NCBI RefSeq assembly: GCF_005491425.1
Contig: NZ_CP028083.1
Location: 192,001-256,000, forward strand
Source of the DNA: Lysinibacillus sp. SGAir0095
GTDB taxonomy: Bacteria > Bacillota > Bacilli > Bacillales_A > Planococcaceae
Direction: 5' to 3'
Length of the DNA stretch: 64,000 nucleotides
Under the pieces are notes generated by a model that saw only the letters and a program-made list of their open reading frames with translations, ran no database searches and was not told the origin of the DNA. Made by a program: the position numbers and the translations under genes. Positions 28,010 to 37,145 of the stretch are shown here, piece by piece. Within the stretch, counting starts at the first letter, position 1, and each line of letters opens with the position of its first letter.

Positions 28010-28509
28010 AAGTACATCCCCTTACAATCAATTTAAGAAAAATATCAAAACTTTCCTATAATTGTAACATTCTATAAATTGGAATCAAGGTTTTAGGAAT
28101 TAGCAGATGGGCCTAAAAACTAACTAACTAAAGAAGGAACTCCTTATGGAAGTAGACTCCGCAACTAATTTCAAAGTATGTGGACGAGATGCACAACTTG
28201 ATATAATAAAAGACAAAATAATAACCCCATATATATGAACCACTTAAATTTTTCCGAACTTGCATAGTTGAATTTTCACCTTAACCTTGAGGAAGGTGTA
28301 TATTTATTACCAGTAACACAAAATAATCAGCTGATAAGAGCAACAGATCTGAGACTTGCTTAGATGGGCGAATAAAAAACGGTTCCTGAATAATCACTAT
28401 TTTCAATTGGCTATGTTGCCGTTCGTTAAAAAATAAGAAAAAACGTACGTCACTATGTTTTCATTAAAAAGAGAACTAATTGAACGTACTTAAAGGAATG
28501 AGGATATCT
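28010..28509. other. Non-coding gap with one MerR-like operator shape
   Basis: 500 bases without a gene. The only clear structure is CACCTT-N10-AAGGTG at 28277-28298 (arms of a MerR-type palindrome) followed by TATATT. No MerR gene remains nearby, so this may be the control region of a lost gene. Confidence 0.4.
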
Positions 28510-29616
28510 ATGAAAATAAAAGAAGTTACCATTAGGCATTTGAAAATGAAACTCAAAAATCCCTTCTCTACAAGCTTTGGCACCTTTGTTAATAAAGAAT
28601 TTCTCTTATTGGAGGTAACAGATGAGCAGGGGACAATTGGTTTTGGAGAATCCGTTGCCTTTGATACCCCATGGTATACCGAAGAAACATTGAAAACTAA
28701 TTGGCATATGCTTGAGGATTTTTTAATTCCTATGATTTTAAATAAAGAAATACAACATCCTGATGAAATTTTGGAGTTATTCAAAGGAATTCGAAAAAAT
28801 AATATGGCTAAGTCCGCAATTGAAGGGGCATTCTGGGATATTTTTACCCAACAGACAAATCAGTCATTGGCACACGCCTTAGGTGGTAAAAAAGAGAAAA
28901 TTGAAGTAGGAATTAGCTTAGGGATTCAAGGGTCGATTGAAAAACAAATAGACGTTGTGGATAAGGCTATAAAGAGCGGTTATAAACGGATTAAACTAAA
29001 AATCAAGCCAGGCTGGGACATCGAGTTGATGCGTGTTCTTCGGGAACACTTCCCGGATACGCCAATGATGGCCGATGCAAATTCGGCGTATACGTTAGAG
29101 GATATTGATATTTTTAAACAATTGGATGAATTTAACTTAATGATGATCGAACAACCCCTTGCATCGGATGATATTATTGACCATGCTGTATTACAAAAAC
29201 AAATCAAAACACCAATTTGTTTAGATGAAAGTATCCAATCATTGGAAGATGTGAGGAAAGCAATTGAATTAGGAAGCTGTGGCGTTATCAATATTAAAAT
29301 TGGCCGTGTTGGAGGAATTTCGGAAGCGAAAAGAATCCATGATTATTGTGAAGAAAAGGGTATACCCGTTTGGTGCGGCGGCATGCTAGAATCCGGAATT
29401 GGACGAGCACATAATATCGCGTTAACTTCACTATCTAACTTTGTTATGCCAGGTGATACTGCAGGTTCAAGCCATTATTGGGAGCAAGATATTATTAAGC
29501 CCGAGGTTATTGTTGAGGACGGATACATCTTGGTCCCGCAAGAAATCGGGATTGGCTTTAAACCGAATTTAGAAGCAATTGAGAAATACACAGTAACTAG
29601 TAAAACATATAAATAG
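28510..29616 (+). CDS. o-Succinylbenzoate synthase / N-succinylamino acid racemase
   Basis: A 368-residue enolase-superfamily enzyme (MenC/NSAR group). Barrel motifs are intact: KLKIK (catalytic Lys), metal ligands in MADANSAYT, MMIEQPL and ICLDES, second catalytic Lys in INIKIGRVGG, and the family mark WCGGMLESGIGRAHN. The ATG at 28510 follows AAAGGAATGAGG. No other menaquinone gene is present, which favours a role in D/L-amino acid interconversion through N-succinyl derivatives over menaquinone synthesis; many members do both. Single gene with terminator. Confidence 0.88.
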   Translation: MKIKEVTIRHLKMKLKNPFSTSFGTFVNKEFLLLEVTDEQGTIGFGESVAFDTPWYTEETLKTNWHMLEDFLIPMILNKEIQHPDEILELFKGIRKNNMAKSAIEGAFWDIFTQQTNQSLAHALGGKKEKIEVGISLGIQGSIEKQIDVVDKAIKSGYKRIKLKIKPGWDIELMRVLREHFPDTPMMADANSAYTLEDIDIFKQLDEFNLMMIEQPLASDDIIDHAVLQKQIKTPICLDESIQSLEDVRKAIELGSCGVINIKIGRVGGISEAKRIHDYCEEKGIPVWCGGMLESGIGRAHNIALTSLSNFVMPGDTAGSSHYWEQDIIKPEVIVEDGYILVPQEIGIGFKPNLEAIEKYTVTSKTYK

Positions 29617-29628
29617 AGATGAAAATGG

Positions 29629-29660
29629 CAGGAGGACTTCAATTGTCTCCTGTATTTTTT
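29629..29660 (+). terminator. Terminator of the racemase gene
   Basis: CAGGAG.AC/GT.CTCCTG stem followed by TTTTTTT. Confidence 0.85.
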
Positions 29661-29774
29661 TCGTCGAAATTTGAATAACATTTAATTACAACACTAGGCG
29701 TATGTATAAAAGAGAGATCATATCAATGAAAGCTTGGAATATATGATTGACCAATTTTAGAAAAGAGGGAATTG

Positions 29775-30815
29775 GTGAAAAAGAGTTTTCAAATTGGTGG
29801 CGCATTTGTCGGTTTAGTTGTTGGTGGCGGCTTTGCTTCTGGCCAAGAAATCATGCAATTTTTTACTGGCTTTGGTGTTTATGGAATCATGGGTGCCATC
29901 GTAGCAATGATTGGCTTTGCATTTTTAGGAATGAATATAGCTCAATTAGGCTATGAACTACATACTACATCTCATAAAGCTGTTGTTTATCACATAGCAG
30001 GACGTTCAATTGGATCTATTTTGGACTTATTAATCACTTTCTTTTTATTTGCCATAATAGTGGCGATGTTTGCCGGAGCCGGAGCTGCGTTATATCAAAT
30101 ACTAGGCATAGACCCTATTATCGGCAGCCTATTTATGGTAGTCATTACGGTTCTCACTTTAATGTTGGATGTAAAAAATATTATTCATGTCATTGCCCTA
30201 GCAACACCATATTTGCTGGGCATTATGCTGATTATTGCCATTTACTCGATTCTCACAATGGATCTAACTTTGGCAGAACAAAATATGTTGGCTCAGCACC
30301 AACGTGTGGCAGCTCCCAATTGGTTAATGGGTGCCCTTCTTTACGTTTCCTATAATATTGCAACGAGTGTAGCGATGATGACGGTTATTGGCAGTACAGC
30401 AAGTAGTCGAAGGGTTGCAGGATTCGGTGGGATTATCGGCGGAATCATGCTTGGTATCTTAATTATTTTTATTAATGTGGCGATGTTAGCTAAAATGGAT
30501 GTTATATCTGGTAAAGATTTGCCGATTCTTGAGATTGCCTCGAATATGCATCCGATAATTGGAATTCTAATGGCTATTGCACTGTTAGGTATGATTTATA
30601 ATACGGCAGTCGGTCTTTTCTATTCATTTATTGTCCGATTTGTACCAAGAAAGGACCCAACCTATAAACCAATTGTCATTATGTTAGGGGCAATTGGTTT
30701 TATGGCTAGCTTTGTAGGCTTTACTACGTTGGTAGGTAAAGTATATTCACTAATGGGCTATTTAGGCTTTGCAATAATAATCGCCATTATTTTTTCTTGG
30801 ATAAATAAACGTTAA
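29775..30815 (+). CDS. YkvI-family membrane protein
   Basis: A 346-residue, roughly ten-helix membrane protein. The N-terminal GGAFVGLVVGGGFASGQEIMQFF is the signature of the YkvI family, which shares the LeuT/APC-like inverted repeat fold and an unwound Gly-rich helix 1, suggesting a transporter. Its substrate is unknown. Start taken as GTG 29775, five bases behind AGAGGGA; TTG 29772 is also possible. Single gene between two terminators. Confidence 0.82.
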   Translation: MKKSFQIGGAFVGLVVGGGFASGQEIMQFFTGFGVYGIMGAIVAMIGFAFLGMNIAQLGYELHTTSHKAVVYHIAGRSIGSILDLLITFFLFAIIVAMFAGAGAALYQILGIDPIIGSLFMVVITVLTLMLDVKNIIHVIALATPYLLGIMLIIAIYSILTMDLTLAEQNMLAQHQRVAAPNWLMGALLYVSYNIATSVAMMTVIGSTASSRRVAGFGGIIGGIMLGILIIFINVAMLAKMDVISGKDLPILEIASNMHPIIGILMAIALLGMIYNTAVGLFYSFIVRFVPRKDPTYKPIVIMLGAIGFMASFVGFTTLVGKVYSLMGYLGFAIIIAIIFSWINKR

Positions 30816-30839
30816 ACCTTCGTCTACGGAGGTTTTTTT
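30814..30839 (+). terminator. Terminator of the ykvI-like gene
   Basis: AACCT..CTACGG-AGGTT hairpin followed by TTTTTT. Confidence 0.8.
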
Positions 30840-30956
30840 CATATTCCGATTAATTTTAATACTCATGGAACTTAGTTTTGAAAAAGACTCATGACACTTT
30901 TCCTTGTCTGGTCTCATTTAATAAGTAGAAGAATATGATGGGCGAGGAGAATGAAG

Positions 30957-31700
30957 ATGAACAATCAATTTAATTGGAGAAGGGTTCCCGGTATCCCTCT
31001 TTCCTCAGGTCAAACAGTTGTAGCAAGCCAGGTTGGTGATGTTACGGGGGATGGCTATCCAGATTGGGTGTATTTAATCGGTACCCAACAACCTGATAGC
31101 CCGTATATAACAAATATTCAGCTTATACTTAAAAATGGTCAAACAAATCAATATCAGACGTTCCCTCTTCCTGAAAATGCAGGTTATGAGCCAACAATCT
31201 GGTTAGGGGATTTAACTGGAAATGGAGTAAAAGACATTTTCATTGTCATGGATTCTGGCGGGAGTGGAGGTATTATCTTTGCGTACGTATACTCATTTAT
31301 CCAAGGAAGAATGACTAAAATATTTGATTCCATCCAATTTAATGAGCAGCATCCATATAAGGTGCATTACCAAAATAATTATAGCGTCAACGTGTACAGT
31401 GGAAATCCAAGAAAAAAATATACCCTAGATCTGCGTTATAAAGGGGCAGAATACCTAAATGAAATCTATAATGCAAATGGAACTTTAAAACAACCAATAG
31501 AAGGATGGGTAGATCCAATTAGTGCCCTTTATCCAATTGATGTTGCGCGAAATGGTAAATATGATTTGCTCGGACTGCAGCAAATTGCAGGTCGTTATCA
31601 TGCCGATGGATTAGGTTATGTTGAAAATCTTCTGCATTGGAATGGTCAAGAGTTTCTTATTGTGCGTCAAATTGTCGCAATTTATGGAGAAGAATTTTAA
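30957..31700 (+). CDS. FG-GAP/VCBS-like repeat protein, no signal peptide
   Basis: A 247-residue protein with two calcium-loop-like repeats, GDVTGDGYPDWVYLIG (residue ~27) and GDLTGNGVKDIFIVMD (~85), each D-x-[TN]-G-[DN]-G-x-x-D, as in FG-GAP/VCBS beta-propeller blades. The repeats and the ends LLHWNGQEFLIV suggest a partial propeller. No signal peptide or anchor, so it would stay inside the cell or in the spore; I recognise close relatives only as uncharacterised Bacillales proteins. ATG 30957 has 7-base spacing from GAGGAG; ATG 30951 is too close. Confidence 0.7.
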   Translation: MNNQFNWRRVPGIPLSSGQTVVASQVGDVTGDGYPDWVYLIGTQQPDSPYITNIQLILKNGQTNQYQTFPLPENAGYEPTIWLGDLTGNGVKDIFIVMDSGGSGGIIFAYVYSFIQGRMTKIFDSIQFNEQHPYKVHYQNNYSVNVYSGNPRKKYTLDLRYKGAEYLNEIYNANGTLKQPIEGWVDPISALYPIDVARNGKYDLLGLQQIAGRYHADGLGYVENLLHWNGQEFLIVRQIVAIYGEEF

Positions 31701-31714
31701 AAAAAATAGTATAA

Positions 31715-31757
31715 CCTCCTAAAAACAACGCATTCTAATTTTATTACGATTAGGAGG
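31715..31757 (+). promoter_or_regulatory. Inverted repeat able to mask a ribosome site
   Basis: CCTCCTAA (31715-31722) is exactly complementary to TTAGGAGG (31750-31757), which is the ribosome site of the next gene. The RNA could fold so that this lipoprotein gene is translated only when the helix opens. Confidence 0.5.
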
Positions 31758-31763
31758 GAAAAT

Positions 31764-32090
31764 GTGTTGAAAAAATTATTAGCGATTCCATTCTTGTTTC
31801 TTTTTGCAGGAGCTTTAGTTGGGTGTGGCTTGACAGATGAAGCGCAAAATGACGAAATTATAAATGAAGACGTACACGATGAAGGTACAAATAATCTAAA
31901 TGAAGGTACAAACAACGGTACTGGTACTAATAATAATACTGTCGGTGACGATGAAGTATTAGATACAGAAGATGGCATGGGTGGTACTGATAATACAACA
32001 GGTGGTACAACAAATGGTACGACTGGTGGTACAACTGGTACTGGTACAGATGGAACAACGGATATGAATAGAGCAGATGAAGAAGAGTAA
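31764..32090 (+). CDS. Small Thr/Gly/Asn-rich lipoprotein
   Basis: A 108-residue lipoprotein: signal peptide with lipobox LVGC (Cys ~21), then an acidic stretch and a low-complexity Thr/Gly/Asn tail (repeats of GGTT, NNGTGT) ending in acidic DEEE. The mature chain looks unfolded and extracellular, tethered to the membrane. Starts GTG 31764 or TTG 31767 both fit TAGGAGGG. No domain recognised. The ribosome site can pair with an upstream sequence (see 31715-31757). Confidence 0.7.
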   Translation: MLKKLLAIPFLFLFAGALVGCGLTDEAQNDEIINEDVHDEGTNNLNEGTNNGTGTNNNTVGDDEVLDTEDGMGGTDNTTGGTTNGTTGGTTGTGTDGTTDMNRADEEE

Positions 32091-32114
32091 TTCTAATTTT
32101 AGGTAAAACTATAA

Positions 32115-32246
32115 AGAAAGAATACCCAAGCTATCTTGAAAACGCTTGTTAGAGTAGCCGATTGCGAACGAACGAGGCAACCGACCTACGTGAGTACTTT
32201 TCAATAGCCTAAGCCGATTTCAGCTAAGAAATCGGCTTTATTTTAT
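32115..32246 (+). ncRNA. Long imperfect hairpin plus terminator, possible structured RNA
   Basis: AGCTAT.TTGAAAA pairs with TTTTCAATAGCCT around an inner stem TAG.CGATTGC/GCAACCG.CTA with a GAACGAACGAG loop. A strong terminator (AAGCCGATTT/AAATCGGCTT then TTTATTTTA, 32211-32246) follows at once. It lies between the lipoprotein and the S66 peptidase. Either a structured 3' end of the lipoprotein mRNA or a separate small RNA; I cannot name it. Confidence 0.4.
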
Positions 32247-32324
32247 TATCCATACCTAAATAGATGGAGTTGGTAATATGATAATAAGACAAAAGTATTT
32301 TTAGACGAAATGGGGCTATGAAAT

Positions 32325-33341
32325 ATGATTCGTTATCCACATTTAAGTGAACCAGTAAAGATTGGTGTTACTGCACCTTCATCTGGATTACATTTGGAAC
32401 AGCACTCCTTATTGGAAGAGGCAGTGTATCGAATGAAAAAGAAAGGCTATGAGTTCTTAATAGGACAAACCTGTTGGACTGAATATAAGTTAAAATCAGC
32501 ACCCGCAAAAACGAGGGCAGACGAACTGAACCAGATGCTGCAAGATGACGCTGTCCAGTTAATATATCCACCTTGGGGCGGAGAATTATTGATCGAAATT
32601 TTGGAGCATATTGATTTTAAAAGTATCAAGCCTAAATGGATACTTGGATATTCAGATATAAGTACATTGTTATTTGCTATAACATTAAATACAGGAATTG
32701 CAACAGCACATGGTCCAAATTTGATTGATTTACGTGGACAAATATCCGACTCTACAACAGCCATGTGGGAAAAAGTTCTATTCACAAAAAAGGGAGAGGA
32801 AATCATCCAATATCCATCTGAAATGTATCAACTCAGATGGCAGCACGATTATGTAACGGACTGGGTTTATCATCTAACGGAACCTACTAAATGGAAAACC
32901 ATTAAAAATAGGCCAATGTTGATTAAAGGGCGTTTACTTGGTGGATGTATTGATGTCATTCGTCATTTAGTCGGCACGCCTTTTGGGGATGTAGCGCAGT
33001 TCCAACAAAAATACATAAACAATGAGCCAATCGTCTGGTACTTTGAAAACTGTGAATTGTCGGTACCAGATCTACGTAGATCACTTGTTCAGATGAAATT
33101 AGCTGGATGGTTTGAAAATTGCAGTGGAATTCTTTTTGGAAGAAGTGCAGCAAATGAAACAGCGAGTGATTATCATATATTAGATATCTATCTGGAGCTT
33201 GCTGAAGAAATTAATGTGCCCATTGCGTATGATATTGATTGTGGACATATGCCGCCTCAGCTTACCCTTATTAACGGAGCATATGCAGAAGTGCGGGTTT
33301 ATAATAACAACGGAACAATGGTTAAACAGGTATTTAAATAA
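32325..33341 (+). CDS. S66-family peptidase (LD-carboxypeptidase / MccF-like)
   Basis: A 338-residue serine peptidase of family S66, which holds murein LD-carboxypeptidases and the microcin C immunity protein MccF. The Ser-Glu-His triad fits S110 in GYSDIS, a Glu in YFENCE (240 or 243) and H307 in DCGHMPPQ. No signal peptide, so cytoplasmic; likely recycles cell-wall peptides or cleaves acyl-adenylate-type toxins as MccF does. The MccF-like subgroup is favoured by the GYSDIS/ENCE pattern, without certainty. Single gene. Confidence 0.85.
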   Translation: MIRYPHLSEPVKIGVTAPSSGLHLEQHSLLEEAVYRMKKKGYEFLIGQTCWTEYKLKSAPAKTRADELNQMLQDDAVQLIYPPWGGELLIEILEHIDFKSIKPKWILGYSDISTLLFAITLNTGIATAHGPNLIDLRGQISDSTTAMWEKVLFTKKGEEIIQYPSEMYQLRWQHDYVTDWVYHLTEPTKWKTIKNRPMLIKGRLLGGCIDVIRHLVGTPFGDVAQFQQKYINNEPIVWYFENCELSVPDLRRSLVQMKLAGWFENCSGILFGRSAANETASDYHILDIYLELAEEINVPIAYDIDCGHMPPQLTLINGAYAEVRVYNNNGTMVKQVFK

Positions 33342-33353
33342 ATGATTTAAAAT

Positions 33354-33394
33354 AAAAAGCATCTCATGATCATGTGTTTACAGAGATGCTTTTT
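33354..33394. terminator. Bidirectional terminator after the S66 gene
   Basis: AAAAAGCATCTC/GAGATGCTTTTT stem; converging genes on both sides. Confidence 0.85.
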
Positions 33395-33398
33395 CACT

Positions 33399-33818
33399 TT
33401 ATTTTACAATTAATGCAGGGCAGTTAACGCGTTTCATGACTTTATGACTCACACTCCCCAGCACCATCTCCTGTAATCCATTTAAACCGCGACTGCCAAT
33501 GACAACTAATTCTACCTGGTGTTCATTGGCATATTTAACGATTTCAGGACCCGGTGTACCATGTAAAAAAGTCACTTTGTACGATACATTTGATTCTTTA
33601 AGTGTTTGTTCGACTTTAGATATTTTTTTGCGTCGCTCCAAAAATAAAGCTTCAGTAGAGCTTGAATGTAACACTTCAGATTTCGATTTATCGTAGTCTA
33701 TCACATAGACTACCTCAATGATTGAATCCGCGTTACATAAAGCCACTTTAATCGCTTCCTTTGTAGCACGGACGGCATTTTCAGATCCATCAGCAGCAAG
33801 TAAAATGTATTTGTACAA
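33399..33818 (-). CDS. Universal stress protein (UspA family)
   Basis: A 139-residue cytoplasmic UspA protein. N-terminal ILLAADGSE and the nucleotide-binding motif VIGSRGLNG-x8-GSVS (G-x2-G-x9-GS) predict the ATP-binding subclass. It lies 13 bases behind the SulP transporter gene, so both are one operon; UspA partners of anion transporters recur in bacteria and may regulate the transporter. Confidence 0.92.
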   Translation of the reverse strand: MYKYILLAADGSENAVRATKEAIKVALCNADSIIEVVYVIDYDKSKSEVLHSSSTEALFLERRKKISKVEQTLKESNVSYKVTFLHGTPGPEIVKYANEHQVELVVIGSRGLNGLQEMVLGSVSHKVMKRVNCPALIVK

Positions 33819-33831
33819 CGCAATTCCCCTC

Positions 33832-35265
33832 CTAATGTGATGAAGATAAGCTTTCTAGTTTTGATATGATTTTCTTACTGGAAGCATCTAGTTCGACAAC
33901 CTCCACTTTAAGCCCTCTTTCTTTTAAAAGTTCTTGTACTTTTACTAGTGCACCAACACCAGAATCATCCCAAATTCGGCTATTTGAAAAGTCAATTTGA
34001 ATGGACTCGCTTTTAAATTCATTATATTTAAAGTAGTCGATGAAAGAGTCAGTTGAAGCAAAGAAAAGTTGCCCATTCACAATAAAACGATGATTTTCTT
34101 GCGTGATTTTTATGGATGATATTTTGACTACAAAGAATACGGCGCTTAAAACCACTCCAGCAATAACACCTTTTGAAAGGTCATGTGTCCAAACGACAAT
34201 TACTACTGTCGTAAGCATAACTAAGGCGTCTGTACGTGGCGCAATAACCAGATACTTAAACGAAGACCAATCGAAAGTTCCGATACATACCATAATCATA
34301 ATTCCAACCAAAACCGGCATCGGAATTTTCACTACTAATTCACCTAATACAAGAATTAAAAACATAAGGAATAAACCTGCAACTAATGTAGATAATCGAC
34401 CTCGTCCACCAGACTTTACATTAATAACGGATTGACCAATCATCGCACAACCAGCCATTCCACCAAATAATCCTGTGACAATATTGGCAATCCCTTGTCC
34501 TCTTGCCTCTTGATTTTTGTTGCTCTCAGTTCCAGTCATGTCATCAACTATTTGAGAGGTTAACAAGGATTCCACTAAACCCACAATGGCAAGTGAAATG
34601 GAGAAAGGAAATATAATTTTAAATGTTTCTAGACTGAAGGGAACATCCGGAATAATAAATGATGGCAGAGTTTGAGTAATCGTTCCTAAATCACCAATGG
34701 TTCTCAAATTTACACCACTAAATATTGCAACAACTGTTAATGCAACAATTGCGATAAGCGGTGCTGGAATCACTTTTATAAAACGTGGTAATGTATAAAC
34801 AAGTATTAAAGTTATTCCTACAAAGACATAAGTCATCGTTGATATACCGACAAAATGTGGGACCTGTGCCATAAAGATTAAAATCGCTAATGAGTTTACA
34901 AATCCAATCATGACAGCGTTCGGGATAAACTTCATTAACTTGGCTACTTTTAGAACACCAAAGAGTATTTGAATGACCCCAGTTAAAAGGGTTGCAGCAA
35001 ATAAATATTCTAAACCGTAATCCCGAACCAACGGGACCATTACTAATGCCATCGCTCCTGTAGCTGCTGATATCATCCCAGGGCGTCCACCGGCAAATGC
35101 TATAATGACAGCCATCGTGAAGGATGCATATAGACCAACCATTGGATCAACACCAGCGATAATGGAAAACGCAATGGCTTCCGGAATAAGTGCAAGTGCT
35201 ACGACAATTCCAGATAAAATATCGCCGCGGATATTGCCGAACCATTGTTGTTGTAAACTTTGCAT
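33832..35265 (-). CDS. SulP-family anion transporter with STAS domain
   Basis: A 477-residue SLC26/SulP transporter: a 14-helix membrane part ([43 protein letters not shown]) and a C-terminal STAS domain (~390-477, [20 protein letters not shown]). It may carry sulfate, bicarbonate or another anion. The ATG at 35265 has AAAGGAG six bases upstream; a longer frame to 35304 does not. First gene of an operon with uspA, divergent from a recombinase-like regulator across an inverted repeat. Confidence 0.9.
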   Translation of the reverse strand: MQSLQQQWFGNIRGDILSGIVVALALIPEAIAFSIIAGVDPMVGLYASFTMAVIIAFAGGRPGMISAATGAMALVMVPLVRDYGLEYLFAATLLTGVIQILFGVLKVAKLMKFIPNAVMIGFVNSLAILIFMAQVPHFVGISTMTYVFVGITLILVYTLPRFIKVIPAPLIAIVALTVVAIFSGVNLRTIGDLGTITQTLPSFIIPDVPFSLETFKIIFPFSISLAIVGLVESLLTSQIVDDMTGTESNKNQEARGQGIANIVTGLFGGMAGCAMIGQSVINVKSGGRGRLSTLVAGLFLMFLILVLGELVVKIPMPVLVGIMIMVCIGTFDWSSFKYLVIAPRTDALVMLTTVVIVVWTHDLSKGVIAGVVLSAVFFVVKISSIKITQENHRFIVNGQLFFASTDSFIDYFKYNEFKSESIQIDFSNSRIWDDSGVGALVKVQELLKERGLKVEVVELDASSKKIISKLESLSSSH

Positions 35266-35314
35266 GGAAGTCTCCTTTACTTTTAAAAATTCTTTGGTTA
35301 TCATAACACTTTTA

Positions 35315-35340
35315 TTCCTAAAAAGGAACCTTTTTGGGAA
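35315..35340. promoter_or_regulatory. 26-bp inverted repeat between sulP and the recombinase-like gene
   Basis: Arms CCTAAAAAGG (35317-35326) and CCTTTTTGGG (35329-35338), flanked by TT and AA, one mismatch. Good candidate operator for the divergent DNA-binding protein. Confidence 0.5.
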
Positions 35341-35359
35341 TGGGAGAGGAGTAAATAGT

Positions 35360-35905
35360 ATGATTTATGGGTATTTACGCCCTTTATATAACGATGAATA
35401 TTGCGAAATTCAGTTAAAGCGTCTTCAAGATTGTGAAGAGATTTTTCAAGAATTACATGGGTTACCGAAAAAAAGAGTGGAACTTGAGCGAATGTTAATG
35501 GCCTTGCGAAAAGGCGATAGTATTATTGTTGAACGAATGTTTGCAATAGCTGATACAACAAGACACCTTATGGAACTACTAAAATTATGTGAAAAAGATG
35601 GAGTAACCATTCAGTTTATAGGGGAAGGGATAGATAGCAAAAGAGTATTAAATTTCACGTTAGCTGAAATGTTGGAGCATCTACTTATCTTCCAATCTGA
35701 TATCGTTAAACAATCAACCATCCTTGGAATCGCCAATGCAAAAGAACAGGGAAAAACGATTGGTCGGCCTAAAAAATCAGACGACAATATAAAAAAGGCT
35801 ATTGCGATGTATCATTCAGGTAATTACACATTACTTGAAATCAAAAATGAAACCGGTATAAGCAAATCAACCCTTTATCGGTATTTAGAATTAGAAGAAA
35901 TATAG
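35360..35905 (+). CDS. Serine-recombinase-like protein lacking the catalytic serine, with C-terminal HTH
   Basis: 181 residues with a resolvase/invertase-type layout: N-terminal [12 protein letters not shown], a central [20 protein letters not shown] region, long helix and a Hin-type HTH ([19 protein letters not shown]) after GRPKKS. Active recombinases start Y-x-R-V-S-T; here P-L-Y stands in place of V-S-T, so the nucleophilic Ser is gone, and the Arg residues of the D-R-x-x-R motif are also not conserved. It is probably a DNA-binding regulator. The ATG at 35360 follows GGGAGAGGAG; the longer upstream frame is antisense to sulP. Divergent from sulP-uspA. Confidence 0.78.
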   Translation: MIYGYLRPLYNDEYCEIQLKRLQDCEEIFQELHGLPKKRVELERMLMALRKGDSIIVERMFAIADTTRHLMELLKLCEKDGVTIQFIGEGIDSKRVLNFTLAEMLEHLLIFQSDIVKQSTILGIANAKEQGKTIGRPKKSDDNIKKAIAMYHSGNYTLLEIKNETGISKSTLYRYLELEEI

Positions 35906-36240
35906 ATAGTAGTTTAATTTTTATAAAGTTGAAAGAAGATTAGGAGAAGCTCTATTCTAGTCGAGAACTTGCAAAAGGAATTGCAGAAAGCTATGGGGCA
36001 GGTGCAGACTTCAGATGGTTCTCTTACTGTCAGTTGTGAATAATATCGTACGCTTTACAGAAATTGCAGCTAAGGCAGCAGGAATAGCTGACTACAAAGC
36101 AGTAGAAGCATTGTACATGCTGTCCTATGGGAAATGTATATTGCAATGTTTTTTCATTTGATAAGGTTCTTTTAGGGGATGGATTCATTAAACAAATAAG
36201 AGGGACCATATTCAATGGATCCCTCTCAAGATATAAAAAA
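35906..36240. other. Gap with a possible gene fragment
   Basis: Between the recombinase-like gene and the SDR. One stretch (~35955-36035) reads SRELAKGIAESYGAGADFR and another (~36036-36140) reads VNNIVRFTEIAAKAAGIADY in a different frame, both protein-like and separated by a stop. They may be remains of one gene. No ribosome site, no family recognised. Confidence 0.3.
36199..36226 (-). terminator. Terminator-like hairpin of the SDR gene
   Basis: GAGGGA.CCAT/ATGG.TCCCTC hairpin just beyond the SDR stop; T-run after it is weak (ATTTGTTT). Confidence 0.5.
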
Positions 36241-36999
36241 TTAATAAGCAGTCCAACCAGCGTCTGCTGCGATTACTTGACCATTTACAAAGCTCGACTC
36301 GTCAGAACCTAAGAATAATGCAAGTTGTGCAATTTCTTCGGGTTGACCTGCACGAGGCATAGTACCAAGGCCTGTACCTTGACGACCTGCACCGAACTCA
36401 GAAACATTTGTCATAGAAGATTGGATGTTTGTCATAACGCCACCTGGTGCAATTCCGTTACAACGGATACCAGAGTTAGCATACATATATGCTGTATTTT
36501 TAGTTAATCCAGTTACGGCGTGTTTAGAGGCAGTATATGCTGCACCAGCACGAGCTCCACGTAAACCACCTGCAGAGATGTTGTTCACGATAACCCCGTG
36601 GCCTTGTTCTAAAAAGATATTTGTAGCGATACGCATTGCACGCATAACACCAGTCGTGTTTACTGCAAATACGCGATCCCATTTTTCATCTGAAATTTCA
36701 CCAACAGGTTCCATGCCGTCCATGATCCCAGCATTGTTTACTAAAATGTCTAGTTTACCGAATGCTGCTTTCGTTTCAGCAAATAGGTTTTCTAAATCAG
36801 CTAATTCAGCGACGTTTGTACGGTTTGCAATTGCTTCTCCACCAGCAGCTTTAATGCTATCTGCTACAGCTTGTGCACCCTCGAAATTGTAATCAGATAC
36901 AACAACCTTTGCACCTTCTTTAGCATAAGTTTCAGCGATTGCTTTCCCCATACCTGAAGCTGCTCCTGTAACAATTGCTACTTTGTCCTGTAATCTCAT
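36241..36999 (-). CDS. SDR-family NAD(P)-dependent oxidoreductase
   Basis: A 252-residue classical SDR: TGAASGMG (residues 11-18), NNAGIMDG, NNISAGG in place of the catalytic Ser strand, YTASKHAV with the Tyr-Lys pair, and a C-terminal NGQVIAADAGWTAY. D37 in VVVSDYN suggests NAD preference. GGGAGGTTTTTTT precedes the ATG. It lies divergent from a TetR gene with an imperfect palindrome at 37023-37040, so it is probably that repressor's target. Substrate unknown. Confidence 0.88.
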   Translation of the reverse strand: MRLQDKVAIVTGAASGMGKAIAETYAKEGAKVVVSDYNFEGAQAVADSIKAAGGEAIANRTNVAELADLENLFAETKAAFGKLDILVNNAGIMDGMEPVGEISDEKWDRVFAVNTTGVMRAMRIATNIFLEQGHGVIVNNISAGGLRGARAGAAYTASKHAVTGLTKNTAYMYANSGIRCNGIAPGGVMTNIQSSMTNVSEFGAGRQGTGLGTMPRAGQPEEIAQLALFLGSDESSFVNGQVIAADAGWTAY

Positions 37000-37022
37000 A
37001 AAAAAACCTCCCGAATTAAATT

Positions 37023-37040
37023 ATTGAACAGTTGTACAAT
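37023..37040. promoter_or_regulatory. Candidate TetR operator
   Basis: ATTGAACAGTTGTACAAT, an 18-bp palindrome with one mismatched pair, between the divergent SDR and TetR genes; TGAACA and TGTTCA half-sites recur at ~37104-37130. Confidence 0.45.
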
Positions 37041-37145
37041 AAAAATTATAAATGAAACAAGTAAACGCTTTCAATCAGCAAAAAAGAGTATACTGTTTAG
37101 TAATGAACACATTCTGACTTTTTTGTTCAAGAAGGGGTGAAAAAA

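Noticed and set aside
28277..28298. Active MerR-controlled promoter
   Set aside because: The distance from TTGAAT to TATATT is about 25 bases, longer than the 19-20 of MerR promoters, and no MerR gene is nearby.
36425..36892. 155-codon plus-strand open frame
   Set aside because: Shadow of the SDR gene on the minus strand.
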